A stretch of DNA of 48,735 bases from positions 1 to 48,735 of the forward strand of contig JBGTCD010000023.1 in NCBI GenBank assembly GCA_041749015.1. Direction: 5' to 3'. Positions 9,253 through 18,758 of the stretch are shown in pieces. Both the position numbers and the translations under genes were made by a program. The stretch's first letter is position 1; every line of letters starts with the position of its first letter. This DNA comes from JBGTCD01 sp041749015 (GTDB lineage: Bacteria > Bacteroidota > Bacteroidia > Cytophagales > Cyclobacteriaceae). Below the pieces are notes generated by a model, which was not told where the DNA came from, did no database searches, and saw only the letters and a program-made list of their open reading frames with translations.

Positions 9253-9663
9253 TCATTCCTTCAAAAACCTATACCTAATCCCCCAACTCCCTCTGAAAAT
9301 AGCCTCGTCTTCGAAATCAATCATTGGGGCAAATTCGATATGAAACCCAAATCTTTTATTTTCAAATGGATACAAATTAATCCCTATTGGCACTACAGCT
9401 GCATAATAAAATAAAGCATGAAACCCCAAGCCGGTATATATTTCGTATTCATCCCTTCGAACAAAATTAAAAAGACCCAGCAGCTCAACAGAGAGACTTT
9501 CAATATCTCTGTCCGTACCAATTCTGCCTTCTGCCCTCCACCGTTCGTTGAACTCATAATTAACCGCTGCAAATGGCTGGTATGACTGGTGAAACCCTAC
9601 TCCCCATTGCGAAAAGGCAGAAAAGGATACTCCTAGTAGAATAAAAGAAATCAGGTATTTCAT
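9253..9663 (-). CDS. Small exported beta-barrel-like protein
   Basis: 136 residues: signal peptide MKYLISFILLGVSFSAFSQ, then repeated amphipathic strands (NYEFNERWRAEGRIG, YEIYTGLGFHALFYYAAVVPIGINLYPF, FGFHIEFAPMIDF, FRGSWGIRYRFLKE). Short aromatic strands alternating with turns suggest a small outer-membrane barrel of about eight strands. I know no functional name. It is a single gene, convergent with fmt and divergent from folA, with an A+T-rich upstream region. Confidence 0.75.
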   Translation of the reverse strand: MKYLISFILLGVSFSAFSQWGVGFHQSYQPFAAVNYEFNERWRAEGRIGTDRDIESLSVELLGLFNFVRRDEYEIYTGLGFHALFYYAAVVPIGINLYPFENKRFGFHIEFAPMIDFEDEAIFRGSWGIRYRFLKE

Positions 9664-9789
9664 ATTCCTAATTAAATTTTAAGAGCAAAATATACAATTA
9701 AACTATAAAATGAAAAATAATTTATTTCCTGTGATTTTCAAGCAGGAATAATCTACGCTGTTTTTTTAATCCTATCCATTATTATTTTC

Positions 9790-9797
9790 TAATTTTG
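9790..9797 (+). promoter_or_regulatory. Putative folA promoter -7 box (TAATTTTG)
   Basis: A perfect match to the Bacteroidota -7 consensus TAnnTTTG, ending 14 bp before the folA ATG. A T-rich run about 23 bp upstream stands where the -33 TTTG would be, without a clean match. The predicted leader is about 10 nt. Confidence 0.5.
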
Positions 9798-9811
9798 AGA
9801 AACCATTAACT

Positions 9812-10309
9812 ATGACCATTTCCATTATAGCAGCAGTTGCCAAAAACGGCGTGATCGGCAAAGACAAAGACCTGGTCTGGGATCTGCCTGACGATATGCA
9901 ATACTTTGTTGACAAAACACGAGGCAGGCATGTGATCATGGGCCGAAATAATTATGAATCCATACCACATAAATACAGGCCCCTGCCCAACCGCACCAAC
10001 ATCATCATCACCAGGCAAAAGGATTATGAAGCACCCGGCTGTACAATTGTCAACAGTCTGAAAGAAGCTCTTGATTTGGCCAAAACTAACGGTGAAAAAG
10101 AAGCCTTCATTATTGGTGGTGGGGAAATATATAAGCTGGGGCTTTCCTCAGCCCATAGACTTTATATCACTGAAATCGACAAGGAATATGAAGGGGATAC
10201 CTGGTTCCCAAAATTTGATCAATCGCAGTGGCATGAGGTTTCACGCATCCATCATCCGGCGGACTCCAGGCATGAAGCGGCTTTTGATTTTGTAGTTTAT
10301 GAGCGTTAA
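9812..10309 (+). CDS. folA: Dihydrofolate reductase
   Basis: 165 residues. It reduces dihydrofolate with NADPH to supply one-carbon carriers. Motifs are in order: GVIGKDKDLVWDLPDD with Asp28 as the active-site acid, VIMGRNNYESIP, NRTNIIITR and the NADPH-binding IIGGGEIY. The usual 'LPW' is VW here, a minor variant. The 3' end overlaps that of the convergent MFS gene by 4 bp. No thymidylate synthase gene is beside it in the window. Confidence 0.96.
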   Translation: MTISIIAAVAKNGVIGKDKDLVWDLPDDMQYFVDKTRGRHVIMGRNNYESIPHKYRPLPNRTNIIITRQKDYEAPGCTIVNSLKEALDLAKTNGEKEAFIIGGGEIYKLGLSSAHRLYITEIDKEYEGDTWFPKFDQSQWHEVSRIHHPADSRHEAAFDFVVYER

Positions 10310-11619
10310 ACTTCCCGCAGCCTGGTACCAAGGAAAATCGCCCCACCAAGCATCAGAATAAAAAACATGATCATGGCCTCAACCCCGCCCAACTCGGCAA
10401 TCAAACTGAGCCCCGCAGCAATAATCGTAAAAATACCAATTAGGGTATTGGATAATGAGACATAGAGAGGCCTTTCGCCCGCCGGAGCAAAATCAACCAG
10501 GTACGTTTTTCGGGAAAGCCTGGCTCCGGCATGTGCCACGACATTGAGAAGGAGTACCGGCACAAAAGTATAGAGCGACTGCCAGGATTCGGGCCAAAAG
10601 GGAAAGCTCAATACATAAATACAATTGAAAATACCCAAACCTGCTGCCACGAGCATCATCTTTCTGCTGGACTGGTCAGCAAACCGACCCCATAGCGGGC
10701 TACTGAAAATATTAGCAAGGCCCGTCACCAATACCATCAGCCCCAACCCGGAAATAGTCGCTCCGGTGAGACTGCGACCCTGCAGGACAAAAAACGGGGT
10801 AGCAAGAGGAATTGCCATGAGCAATGCCCTGGTAACGACAAAAAATACCAGGTTGCGATCCTTTTTAAGCAGTTCAAGGCCCTTTTTCAATTCATTGATG
10901 GGGGTACGACCCCCTTGGGTGGCTCCTTTCTCCTCTTTGATCCAGATAAAAAGCAATACCCCCAGAAACCAAAACACCGCAGCCCCTAATAAAATAATTA
11001 CATAGGGCAGCCGCTCCTCTGTCCCCTCGATATAGTAATATAAAAATAGCCCAGCCACCAAAGTAAAAATACCCCCTAAAGTAGCACGGTATGCCAACAT
11101 CCTGCCCCTCTTTCCTTTTGGAATGGTCTTGGCAACCACATCCTTAAAGGCTATTGAGGACACACCACTGGCCATGCTAAAAAAAAGTAATAGCCCTAAG
11201 ATGGCAAAACCACCACCGGTGCCATGCATTTTGCTTACCACCACTGCCATAATCACCATCATGACACCCTGAATGGCAGCAGGCACTATCCAAAAAAACT
11301 TTCTTCTGGGGAAACCCCGAATCTGGCCGGAAACAATTAGTTGCGGTAATAGTGAGCCTGCATTTTTAGCAGGTACCAGGATCCCGGCAAATGATGCTGG
11401 TGCACCAATGGCAGCCAGGATCCATGGCAGGGCTACCCCTGGGCTTGCGAGCTGCTCCGCGAGTTTGGTGGCCCCGCCATTGAGCACATTCAACATGAAG
11501 TTTTGAGGGGCCTCTACGCAGGATTTTTCGGAAATATCTTCACAGGAACGCTCTTCACCTTCCTCTGCAACAAAATCATAAATTTTCTCTGTAAGTATTT
11601 TTGCCTTTTCCCGAGCCAT
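10306..11619 (-). CDS. MFS transporter, unknown substrate
   Basis: 437 residues. A cytoplasmic N-terminal extension of about 55 residues (MAREKAKILTEKIYDFVAEE...) precedes about 11-12 hydrophobic segments with typical loops (FADQSSRKMM between halves, KTIPKGKRGRMLAYRATLGG in the first half). This indicates the major facilitator superfamily. No substrate-specific motif is recognised. It is a lone gene, convergent with folA and divergent from the SDR gene across 58 bp. Confidence 0.85.
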   Translation of the reverse strand: MAREKAKILTEKIYDFVAEEGEERSCEDISEKSCVEAPQNFMLNVLNGGATKLAEQLASPGVALPWILAAIGAPASFAGILVPAKNAGSLLPQLIVSGQIRGFPRRKFFWIVPAAIQGVMMVIMAVVVSKMHGTGGGFAILGLLLFFSMASGVSSIAFKDVVAKTIPKGKRGRMLAYRATLGGIFTLVAGLFLYYYIEGTEERLPYVIILLGAAVFWFLGVLLFIWIKEEKGATQGGRTPINELKKGLELLKKDRNLVFFVVTRALLMAIPLATPFFVLQGRSLTGATISGLGLMVLVTGLANIFSSPLWGRFADQSSRKMMLVAAGLGIFNCIYVLSFPFWPESWQSLYTFVPVLLLNVVAHAGARLSRKTYLVDFAPAGERPLYVSLSNTLIGIFTIIAAGLSLIAELGGVEAMIMFFILMLGGAIFLGTRLREV

Positions 11620-11677
11620 TGTTAATTCGAATTTAAGGCTTTATTTTGCTCAAAAAAAAGAATACCTTTCAATCCTT

Positions 11678-12472
11678 ATGCCCTCCCTAAAAAACAAAGT
11701 GATCTGGATTACCGGAGCCTCCTCCGGTATTGGTGAAGCTTTGGCCTATGCACTTTCGGAAGAAGGGGCCAGGTTGGTATTATCCTCCAGGCGTGTGGAT
11801 GCTTTAGAGCGGGTTAAGGGAAGTTGCAAGCGGCCGGAAATGGTAGCGGTGCTGCCTCTGGACCTTGAGAAAACAGATAATAAGGGACTGATGGCCGAGG
11901 CTGCGGTGCAATTTTTCGGACATATAGACATTCTTATTAATAATGGCGGGGTAAGTCAACGCTCCCTTGCAAGGGACACCTTGCTGGAGGTAGACCAAAG
12001 AATCATGCGGATCAACTATTTTGGTACCATTGCCATCACCAAAGCCATCTTGCCGCATATGATTGCCCGTAAGTCCGGCCATATCGTGGTGGTCAGCAGT
12101 CTGGTAGGGAAATTTGGCACCCCATCCCGCTCTGCGTACTCTGCTTCAAAACATGCCCTTCATGGATTCTTTGATGCGCTCAGGGCCGAGGAGTATGAAA
12201 ATAACCTCAAGGTCACTATGGTTTGCCCTGGATTTGTAAAAACCGATGTTACTTTTAATGCACTTACCGCAACTGGTGAAAAGCTCAATAAAATGGGAGA
12301 TGCCCATTCCAAAAGCATGGAACCGGCTGTTTGTGCAAGAAAAATTGTAAAGGCCATAGAACGACAAAAACAAGAAGTATACATCGGCGGTAAGGAAGTT
12401 TTTGGTGTTTATGTGAAGCGGTTTTTCCCACGGCTTTTTTCAAAATTCATCCGTAAAGCAAAAGTCACCTGA
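11678..12472 (+). CDS. Short-chain dehydrogenase/reductase (SDR)
   Basis: 264 residues, a classical SDR: NAD(P)-binding TGASSGIG at 12-19, NNGG at 88-91, and the catalytic set Asn113, Ser141, Tyr154, Lys158 (YSASK). A basic C-terminus (VKRFFPRLFSKFIRKAKVT) resembles the DHRS7-type membrane-associated group. The substrate is unknown; the RR after the second strand (SSRR, 37-40 region) hints at NADP preference. The stop overlaps the start of the TauE-like gene (TGATG), so the two are translationally coupled. Confidence 0.9.
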   Translation: MPSLKNKVIWITGASSGIGEALAYALSEEGARLVLSSRRVDALERVKGSCKRPEMVAVLPLDLEKTDNKGLMAEAAVQFFGHIDILINNGGVSQRSLARDTLLEVDQRIMRINYFGTIAITKAILPHMIARKSGHIVVVSSLVGKFGTPSRSAYSASKHALHGFFDALRAEEYENNLKVTMVCPGFVKTDVTFNALTATGEKLNKMGDAHSKSMEPAVCARKIVKAIERQKQEVYIGGKEVFGVYVKRFFPRLFSKFIRKAKVT

Positions 12473-13224
12473 TGGAATTCTGGACCCTGGTCCTCATACT
12501 GGTAGCAGGATTTGCAGCCGGGTGCATCAATACCATTGCTGGTGGCGGTTCGCTTATTACTTTACCTGTTCTGATTTTTGCAGGGCTGCCCTCTGCAGTC
12601 GCCAATGGCACCAACCGTATCGCCATCGTTGGGCAGGGCATTACTTCAATCCTTGGGTACAGGAGTAAAGGGATAAAATCCGGGGAACCCTACAGCATTT
12701 GGCTGGGGATATCAGCCATGGCTGGGGCTTTCATTGGCGCCTATCTGGCGGTTGATATCAAAGACCAGCTATTCAATCGGATCCTGGCCATTGTAATGAT
12801 CTTTGTGGTCATTAGCCTGTTCATCAACCCCAAAAGCCCAATTGGGAATCATGAGGAACTGATGGATAAAAAGCGTCGGATATGGAGCGTTCTGGTCTTT
12901 TTTTTTATTGGTATTTATGGCGGATTCATTCAGGCAGGCATCGGATATCTCATCATGGCCTCACTTACCTGGATCAACCGGCTTGATCTGGTACGTGTGA
13001 ATGCTATTAAAGTGGTAGTGGTACTGATCCTGACCTTGTCAGCCCTGGGGGTATTTATTTGGGAAGGGAAAATTGACTGGTATTATGGTTTGGTATTGAC
13101 AGTCGGCAATATGGCGGGTGGCTGGTTTTCAAGCCGGTGGTCTGTAGCCAAAGGCGAAGCATGGATCAAGAGGTTTGTACTGGTTACCGTGGTGGCTATG
13201 GCTATCAAACTTTGGTTTTTTTAG
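12472..13224 (+). CDS. Sulfite exporter TauE/SafE family membrane protein
   Basis: 250 residues with about eight hydrophobic helices and the internal pseudo-repeat of the family (GFAAGCINTIAGGGSLITLPVL in the first half, FFIGIYGGFIQAGIGYLIM in the second). Members move sulfonates, sulfite or other small anions. Its 1-bp overlap with the SDR gene suggests a shared pathway, but no substrate can be inferred. Confidence 0.9.
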   Translation: MEFWTLVLILVAGFAAGCINTIAGGGSLITLPVLIFAGLPSAVANGTNRIAIVGQGITSILGYRSKGIKSGEPYSIWLGISAMAGAFIGAYLAVDIKDQLFNRILAIVMIFVVISLFINPKSPIGNHEELMDKKRRIWSVLVFFFIGIYGGFIQAGIGYLIMASLTWINRLDLVRVNAIKVVVVLILTLSALGVFIWEGKIDWYYGLVLTVGNMAGGWFSSRWSVAKGEAWIKRFVLVTVVAMAIKLWFF

Positions 13225-13239
13225 GCTGACCTTTTCAGG

Positions 13240-13665
13240 TTACTTGGCAAAAAGCTGCCCCATATCTTTAAAAGATTTAAATTCAAGGGCATTTCCAGAC
13301 GGGTCTTTAAAAAACAGCGTTCCCTGCTCGCCCGGCTGGCCTTTAAAACGTATGTAAGGTTCAATTATAAATTTAACCTCATGTTCACGGAGCCTGTTGC
13401 CAAGTGTTTCCCAGTCATTCCACGCTAGCACTACACCAAAATGTGGCACTGGTACCTGGTGGCCATCCACTGGATTTCCACCTTCAGGCTTAGTTTCATT
13501 GCTCTCCACCCTATGTAATACCAACTGGTGCCCAAAGAAGTCCAGGTCAACCCAATGATCTGAAGATCTGCCTTCCTGGCAGCCCAGGATATGATTATAG
13601 AATTTCCTGGTTTCCTTTAGGTCTTTTACCGGAATGGCGAGGTGGAAGGGTTGAAGGTTTTTCAT
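13240..13665 (-). CDS. VOC family protein (glyoxalase/dioxygenase fold)
   Basis: 141 residues, two beta-alpha-beta-beta-beta modules. Probable metal ligands are His8 (FHLAIPVKD), His75 (PVPHFGVVL) and Glu128 (GNALEFKSF). This cytoplasmic superfamily includes glyoxalases, dioxygenases and resistance proteins; the closest general type is a glyoxalase-like protein of unknown substrate. It converges on the TauE-like gene with 15 bp between stops. Confidence 0.88.
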   Translation of the reverse strand: MKNLQPFHLAIPVKDLKETRKFYNHILGCQEGRSSDHWVDLDFFGHQLVLHRVESNETKPEGGNPVDGHQVPVPHFGVVLAWNDWETLGNRLREHEVKFIIEPYIRFKGQPGEQGTLFFKDPSGNALEFKSFKDMGQLFAK

Positions 13666-13686
13666 TGGACTGAATTTCTAAGAACT

Positions 13687-14862
13687 TTAAAAACAACTTT
13701 TAGGAGATTGGAAATATTCAATTTCATTGGATGGATCCATAAATGGAGGTGGCACAGTGTATAAATTTTCTGGATTTCCAAGCCGATCACGGATAAAATC
13801 GCGACAATCTCCATTATAGTTTCGAGATACCAGATTTATGCCCTGCCTTGTAATGTTAATCCTACTTTTCGCAACATCAGCTGCAAAAAAGAAACCTACT
13901 ACCTGTCTCTCAGGATCATTAATACAAGTGAAGTTTCCTCTAATTGTAGCTGGTGGAGGGTCGAAAATCGACCCTCCAATACCTAGTTGGTTTTTTACCA
14001 AACTAAAATAATCAAAAGCCTCAGGAGAGATTGATAATTGTAAAATATCAGCATAATATTCTGTTGAAAACCTCCAACCATCATTTGGAATAGAGGCTGC
14101 CAATGCCGTTGCAGTTGTACCATTAATTAGTACGTCACTAAGAATTCTGATAGATCTATCTCCGCTTTCAGTCATCCAACACTGATCAAAGCAGGGTCCT
14201 GGCCCCGAAGCCTGGCCTGTTCTTTCATCAAAGCCCGTTAAATTGGACCGAATAGAAAATATGCCATTATTAAGCCACAAATAATTATTTTTTACTTCAG
14301 AAGGATCTTTAAAATGTACAAATAAATCCAAACTACCACCATATGCATCAGTATCTAATGGTGCAGCACTTAAGGGTTCTCGAACTTCATAAGATATAGA
14401 ATCCACTGAGGGGACTGGTAAAATCGTTTGAGGGAATGATATATAGTGATCATCTTGGATAATAATATGGAGGGTATATGTTTTACCAACTTCAGCTAAA
14501 AAAGCTGGAGGTGTTTGATATCTTCCCCGAAAAGAGGAGGAAAAGCCATCAAATAAAGTAACACCTGGCGGAGGCCCTATCGTTCTCCATGCAGGCAATC
14601 TTTCCTGAACAATCTCAAGTTGGGTAGTATTACCCACTTCATCTCTTAAAAATACCTGAGCATTATTTACAAAACTTATTGCCCCGGTAAATATGTCTCC
14701 ATATGGAGCAGACCTACTAATTACAATCTCATGAGGCCCTTCCTGAGTAGATAAAAACCCTTCTATTACCAAAATAGAAACAGAGTCATCAGGCAAAATA
14801 TCTACTTCCTGGATGCATCCAAAAGTAATAATTAACCAAACCATATAAACATATCTTCTCAA
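13687..14862 (-). CDS. DUF4249 lipoprotein, partner of the TonB receptor
   Basis: 391 residues, starting at a TTG (14860-14862) that supplies the basic n-region RR before a short hydrophobic stretch and lipobox FGC (Cys16); the ATG seven codons in would leave a signal that is too short. Two beta-rich domains follow (VLVIEGFLSTQEGPHEIVISR is the family opening), with several Cys in the second half, four of them in the C-terminal third. DUF4249 proteins accompany TonB-dependent receptors in Cytophagia; the cargo is unknown. It lies 6 bp after the receptor gene as the last gene of a three-gene operon. Confidence 0.88.
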   Translation of the reverse strand: MRRYVYMVWLIITFGCIQEVDILPDDSVSILVIEGFLSTQEGPHEIVISRSAPYGDIFTGAISFVNNAQVFLRDEVGNTTQLEIVQERLPAWRTIGPPPGVTLFDGFSSSFRGRYQTPPAFLAEVGKTYTLHIIIQDDHYISFPQTILPVPSVDSISYEVREPLSAAPLDTDAYGGSLDLFVHFKDPSEVKNNYLWLNNGIFSIRSNLTGFDERTGQASGPGPCFDQCWMTESGDRSIRILSDVLINGTTATALAASIPNDGWRFSTEYYADILQLSISPEAFDYFSLVKNQLGIGGSIFDPPPATIRGNFTCINDPERQVVGFFFAADVAKSRINITRQGINLVSRNYNGDCRDFIRDRLGNPENLYTVPPPFMDPSNEIEYFQSPKSCF

Positions 14863-14868
14863 GGTCCT

Positions 14869-17235
14869 TTATAATTTAAAAGAGTAACTTAATGATGGCA
14901 ATGGCACTCCAAGTATGGCTAATTGATAGGCTTGTGGTGGAGCCCCCCTAACATCTCTAAAAAAAACTGAAAATGGGTTTTCTCTGCCATAAATATTAAA
15001 TACAGAGAATACCCAATCCCCTTGGAAAACCTTTTTGTTAGATCTAAAACCAAATTTTAAAGAAACGTCAAGTCTGTGAAAATCCGGAATTCTATCTTGG
15101 TTTCTATTATCAAAATATGCCATTTGAGTATTTGAATGAGCAAATTTTGCAACTGGAAGTGTCACTGGTCTACCGGTACTATACGAAAAATTTGCTGATA
15201 ATGTGACGTAGGTATTAATCTTGTAATTAGTAACTAATGTCAGATCATGAGGCTTGTCAAAATTTGAAGGGAACCACTCGCCATTATTGATTAATTCCTC
15301 ATCAAAAGGACTTATAACTTGTCTCAGACTCCTGGAATAAGTATAACTAGCCCAGCCTGTTAGTCTACCAATATTTTTTTTCAAGTAAAGTTCAACGCCA
15401 TAAGCCAAGCCCTTTCCATTTAGTAATTCAGTTTCCAGATTGTCATTGAGGATCAGGTCTGCGCCATCCTTATACTCTACCACATTGTTAATATCCTTAT
15501 AGAAAGCTTCAATTGATGTTTCGAATACATTTCTTTTGAAATTTTTAAAATACCCTATTGAATACTGATCCGCTATTTGGGGAGCTAAAAATGGGTCGCT
15601 TAATTTCCATGTATCCGTAGGTGCGATTGTGGTGGTATTGGAAATCAAATGAATAAACTGATACATTTTATTGTACCCGGCTTTAATCGAACTTGTAGGA
15701 TTTAAGGTATATCTTAATGATACCCTTGGAGACCAGCCATCGTAAGTTTGAATAACTTCATTTTTATCAAATTCAACTTGTTCTACTATATTTGGCTCTG
15801 TCCTCGGAAAATTTTCTCTGAAAACATTTACTATTCCTGGACCCAAATTACTAAACCGGTCATATCTAAGACCATAACTAATGGCAATTTTATCTGTCAA
15901 TTCAACATTATGTTGAATGTAGGCAGCCAGTTCAATCCCTTGTTCCTCGGCCACAGAAAATGGTAGAATTGGGGATTCCTGGGTGCCCGGCGTTAATGTG
16001 CCTGGATTGATTGAAATATATTTTCCTTCCCCGCCAAAATTGATATGGTTAGTTTCTGACAAAGAAAAGTTCATATCTAATTTACCACCGTGGTCTCTTA
16101 TACCCGACTGAATATTAAAATCATAAAGAGAGGAGTAAGCGGTAACATTTACATTAAACTTTTCAGAAAATCTCTGGTTCCAATTCAATACATGATTTTG
16201 ATTTTGCCAACCAATAACAGTATCTGAAGCTATAGCAAATTGATCAGTACTGGTATAAAATTTATATGAAAGGTTTGAGTCCTCACTTAATTCCGCATTA
16301 AGTACCACGTTTGCATCGTTAAAAACTGCCGAACTATTCCTTAATTCCGGATCTTTTATAGTGCCTAACAGCCAGTTTAAATGAGATGCTCTTCCACTTA
16401 CCAAAAGAGATAATTTATTTTTGATAATAGGACCATCAATTGTGGCCTTCGAAGAAACCGTACCAAGGGATATTTTAGTATTCCAATAATCAAGATTTCC
16501 AGACTTATATTTTACATCCATTATCGATGATGCCCTCCCCCCAAACCTAGCAGCAACACCACCCTTATGAAGGGTAACCCCTGTAACAATATCAGAATTA
16601 AATGATGTAAAAAAACCAAAAAGATGAGCTGGGTTATACACTGGTGCACCACCTAACAAAACAAGGTTCTGATCAGAGCTGCCACCACGCACATTAAATC
16701 CTCCGGAAACTTCTCCAACTGTACTTACGCCTGGTAACAATGCTATAGATCTTAATACATCAACTTCTCCCATTAATGGTGGTAATGCTTCAATCGTAGA
16801 AATACCCATCCTTTGGGTACCAAGTTCTGTGCTTCTAAAATTATCTTCAGGATTTGTACCTAAAACTACTACTTCATCAAGAAGGATTTCATCTCGTTCC
16901 AGTTGAATTAGTAATCTGCCATCCCCAATTGCAATAATTTGTAGGTTCAGGCTCTTGTATCCAATATTTGAAACTTGAATCTTATATTCCGAGCGATAAA
17001 GTGTTGTTGAATAGGAACCATTATCATTAGTAACTCCAATTTCCCCTTTCGGCTCTATCAATATATTAGCATCTTGAATTGATTCCCCAGTTAAGGCGTC
17101 AATAACCCTGAAATTAATATTAAAATTTCTGAATTCTCCAGTTTCAGTTCCAACCGCAACTTTTTCTTGACCAAAACCATAAGGAAGGCTAATAACAATT
17201 AGAACCTGAAATAAAAGGAATTTAAGGGGGTTCAT
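14869..17235 (-). CDS. TonB-dependent outer-membrane receptor with carboxypeptidase-like N-terminal domain
   Basis: 788 residues. Signal peptide 1-22 (ending YGFGQ); carboxypeptidase-regulatory-like beta-sandwich at about 35-115 (VIDALTGESIQDANILIEPK); plug at about 120-230 (LLDEVVVLGTNPED, GFNVRGGSSDQNLVLLGGAPVYN); then a barrel to the C-terminus. It would take up a ligand across the outer membrane with TonB energy. It is shorter than SusC proteins and lacks a SusD neighbour, so it is not a classical glycan-utilisation locus. The upstream kelch lipoprotein gene ends 4 bp before it and DUF4249 follows after 6 bp. The operon is visibly more A+T-rich than its flanks. Confidence 0.93.
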   Translation of the reverse strand: MNPLKFLLFQVLIVISLPYGFGQEKVAVGTETGEFRNFNINFRVIDALTGESIQDANILIEPKGEIGVTNDNGSYSTTLYRSEYKIQVSNIGYKSLNLQIIAIGDGRLLIQLERDEILLDEVVVLGTNPEDNFRSTELGTQRMGISTIEALPPLMGEVDVLRSIALLPGVSTVGEVSGGFNVRGGSSDQNLVLLGGAPVYNPAHLFGFFTSFNSDIVTGVTLHKGGVAARFGGRASSIMDVKYKSGNLDYWNTKISLGTVSSKATIDGPIIKNKLSLLVSGRASHLNWLLGTIKDPELRNSSAVFNDANVVLNAELSEDSNLSYKFYTSTDQFAIASDTVIGWQNQNHVLNWNQRFSEKFNVNVTAYSSLYDFNIQSGIRDHGGKLDMNFSLSETNHINFGGEGKYISINPGTLTPGTQESPILPFSVAEEQGIELAAYIQHNVELTDKIAISYGLRYDRFSNLGPGIVNVFRENFPRTEPNIVEQVEFDKNEVIQTYDGWSPRVSLRYTLNPTSSIKAGYNKMYQFIHLISNTTTIAPTDTWKLSDPFLAPQIADQYSIGYFKNFKRNVFETSIEAFYKDINNVVEYKDGADLILNDNLETELLNGKGLAYGVELYLKKNIGRLTGWASYTYSRSLRQVISPFDEELINNGEWFPSNFDKPHDLTLVTNYKINTYVTLSANFSYSTGRPVTLPVAKFAHSNTQMAYFDNRNQDRIPDFHRLDVSLKFGFRSNKKVFQGDWVFSVFNIYGRENPFSVFFRDVRGAPPQAYQLAILGVPLPSLSYSFKL

Positions 17236-17239
17236 TGGA

Positions 17240-18709
17240 TTAATTCAAATGATCTGGATTTAATATCCATAAGGAAATACCATCACCACTTCCAGGTAAT
17301 TGTCTTAAAATATAAACGCTTCCATCATAATCAAAAGCACCAATATTTTCCGTCCTAAAATTACCAGGGAAGGGATTTTTAATTTTCCAAGTGTTGGAGT
17401 CAGGGTAAAACTCTCTAATTACACTTCTATTTTCAAATAGGCCTATAAATACTCTGTCATTTTGTACAACAGCAATTCCATTTTTTGAAGTTACTGATGG
17501 GTATTGCGCTTCAATTACCCATTGCAATGACAAAGGATCAAAGGTCCAAATATTTCGATCTGGAAGAATAAAATATTGCTTATTTGAATAAGTGAAATTC
17601 GTTATATCGCCATCCATTAAAAAAGGTGTCGTCCCAAAATTCTCCCATTGCGATAAAGTGAAATCATAACGAAATATTAAGTTGCTTATGTTATTATCAA
17701 AATCATAACCTCCAAGAACATAAAAATAATTACCAATTTTAAACCCAATACTATTGTACCTATCAAAGGGGATAATACCTAGTTGGCTAAAGTTTTCACT
17801 TAAAGTCCAGAATTCTTCAATAAAACTATTGACCTGATAAAACTTTGAAGACCTACCACCTCCAAAAAAACCATTCGAAAAAAAAGCACCGTTCGGAGCG
17901 GTTCCACTAAATAAGATTTCTTCCCAATTCCATTCGTCAATTTGAGCTTTCCAAATGTTGGGATTAATTTGGCTTCCTATTGAATTACCGAATCCAATAA
18001 ATAAATCATTATTTCTCTTAAAATAAATATGGCCAAATAGCTCAGGCACAGGAAAAAGTAATTGGCTTTCAAGCCAATTACCGGTAATATATTCGAATGG
18101 CTCATCAAATTCTTCTTCCTTTCCTTCCTCAAATACTACCTTTATATTGGTGAGAGCATTTTCAGGCGGTGGAATAATAACTCGGATTCGGGAATCTACA
18201 TCAGTAACTTCAACTATTTCAGCCTTTATATCATCGAAAAATACTTCAACATTTCTTGAAAAATTTGACCCAAAAATATCTAAATATTCTCCCTCAGAAC
18301 CTATTTTTGGATGAAAAGAATTAACCTTAGGACTAAAGGTTAAAGTATTCAAAACATTTCCAAAATAAATAGACTCCCCTTTTTTAACAAAAGCCTTAAG
18401 ATAGTAGTCCGTTTCAAATTGAAGTTTAGAAATTTCAGTAATAAATTTTCCTAAGGAATTTCTTTCCCCCAAGCTAAAAATAAGAGGACTTGAAAAATTT
18501 TCATTGGAATCAATATAAAAGCCGTGATCATCAGCGGTGGAATTTGATAATGAAATAATTCTTCCCGAAACAATGATCCTTTGACTACTTACAAAAATTA
18601 CATTCTCCGTAATTACTTCTATCGACCCTAAATCATCATCCTTACAAGAAGATAAAAATGCAAATAAAATAAATAAATAAAAAAGAAATTCTCGAGCAAT
18701 CCCATCCAT
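17240..18709 (-). CDS. IPT/TIG and kelch-repeat lipoprotein, first gene of TonB operon
   Basis: 489 residues from the ATG at 18707-18709. The lipoprotein signal (FLFYLFILFAFLSSC, Cys22) is followed by an Asp-rich KDDD, which is compatible with surface export in this phylum. Residues of about 25-125 look like a fibronectin-type beta domain, and about 128-210 an IPT/TIG domain (SFHPKIGSEGEYLDIFGSNF). About 215-485 form a kelch-like propeller with recurrent motifs (GNYFYVLGGYDFDNN, YNSIGFKIG, DYDGSVYILRQLPGSG). Its position directly before the receptor suggests a surface ligand-binding or capping lipoprotein for the receptor complex; this is an inference. Confidence 0.8.
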   Translation of the reverse strand: MDGIAREFLFYLFILFAFLSSCKDDDLGSIEVITENVIFVSSQRIIVSGRIISLSNSTADDHGFYIDSNENFSSPLIFSLGERNSLGKFITEISKLQFETDYYLKAFVKKGESIYFGNVLNTLTFSPKVNSFHPKIGSEGEYLDIFGSNFSRNVEVFFDDIKAEIVEVTDVDSRIRVIIPPPENALTNIKVVFEEGKEEEFDEPFEYITGNWLESQLLFPVPELFGHIYFKRNNDLFIGFGNSIGSQINPNIWKAQIDEWNWEEILFSGTAPNGAFFSNGFFGGGRSSKFYQVNSFIEEFWTLSENFSQLGIIPFDRYNSIGFKIGNYFYVLGGYDFDNNISNLIFRYDFTLSQWENFGTTPFLMDGDITNFTYSNKQYFILPDRNIWTFDPLSLQWVIEAQYPSVTSKNGIAVVQNDRVFIGLFENRSVIREFYPDSNTWKIKNPFPGNFRTENIGAFDYDGSVYILRQLPGSGDGISLWILNPDHLN

Positions 18710-18758
18710 CAATTCACAAATAAAGTCCTAAAAGAGATTATAATTTAATCCTTAAAAT

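Noticed and set aside
13687..18709. Polysaccharide utilisation locus
   Set aside because: The receptor lacks SusC length, there is no SusD-like gene and no glycoside hydrolase nearby.
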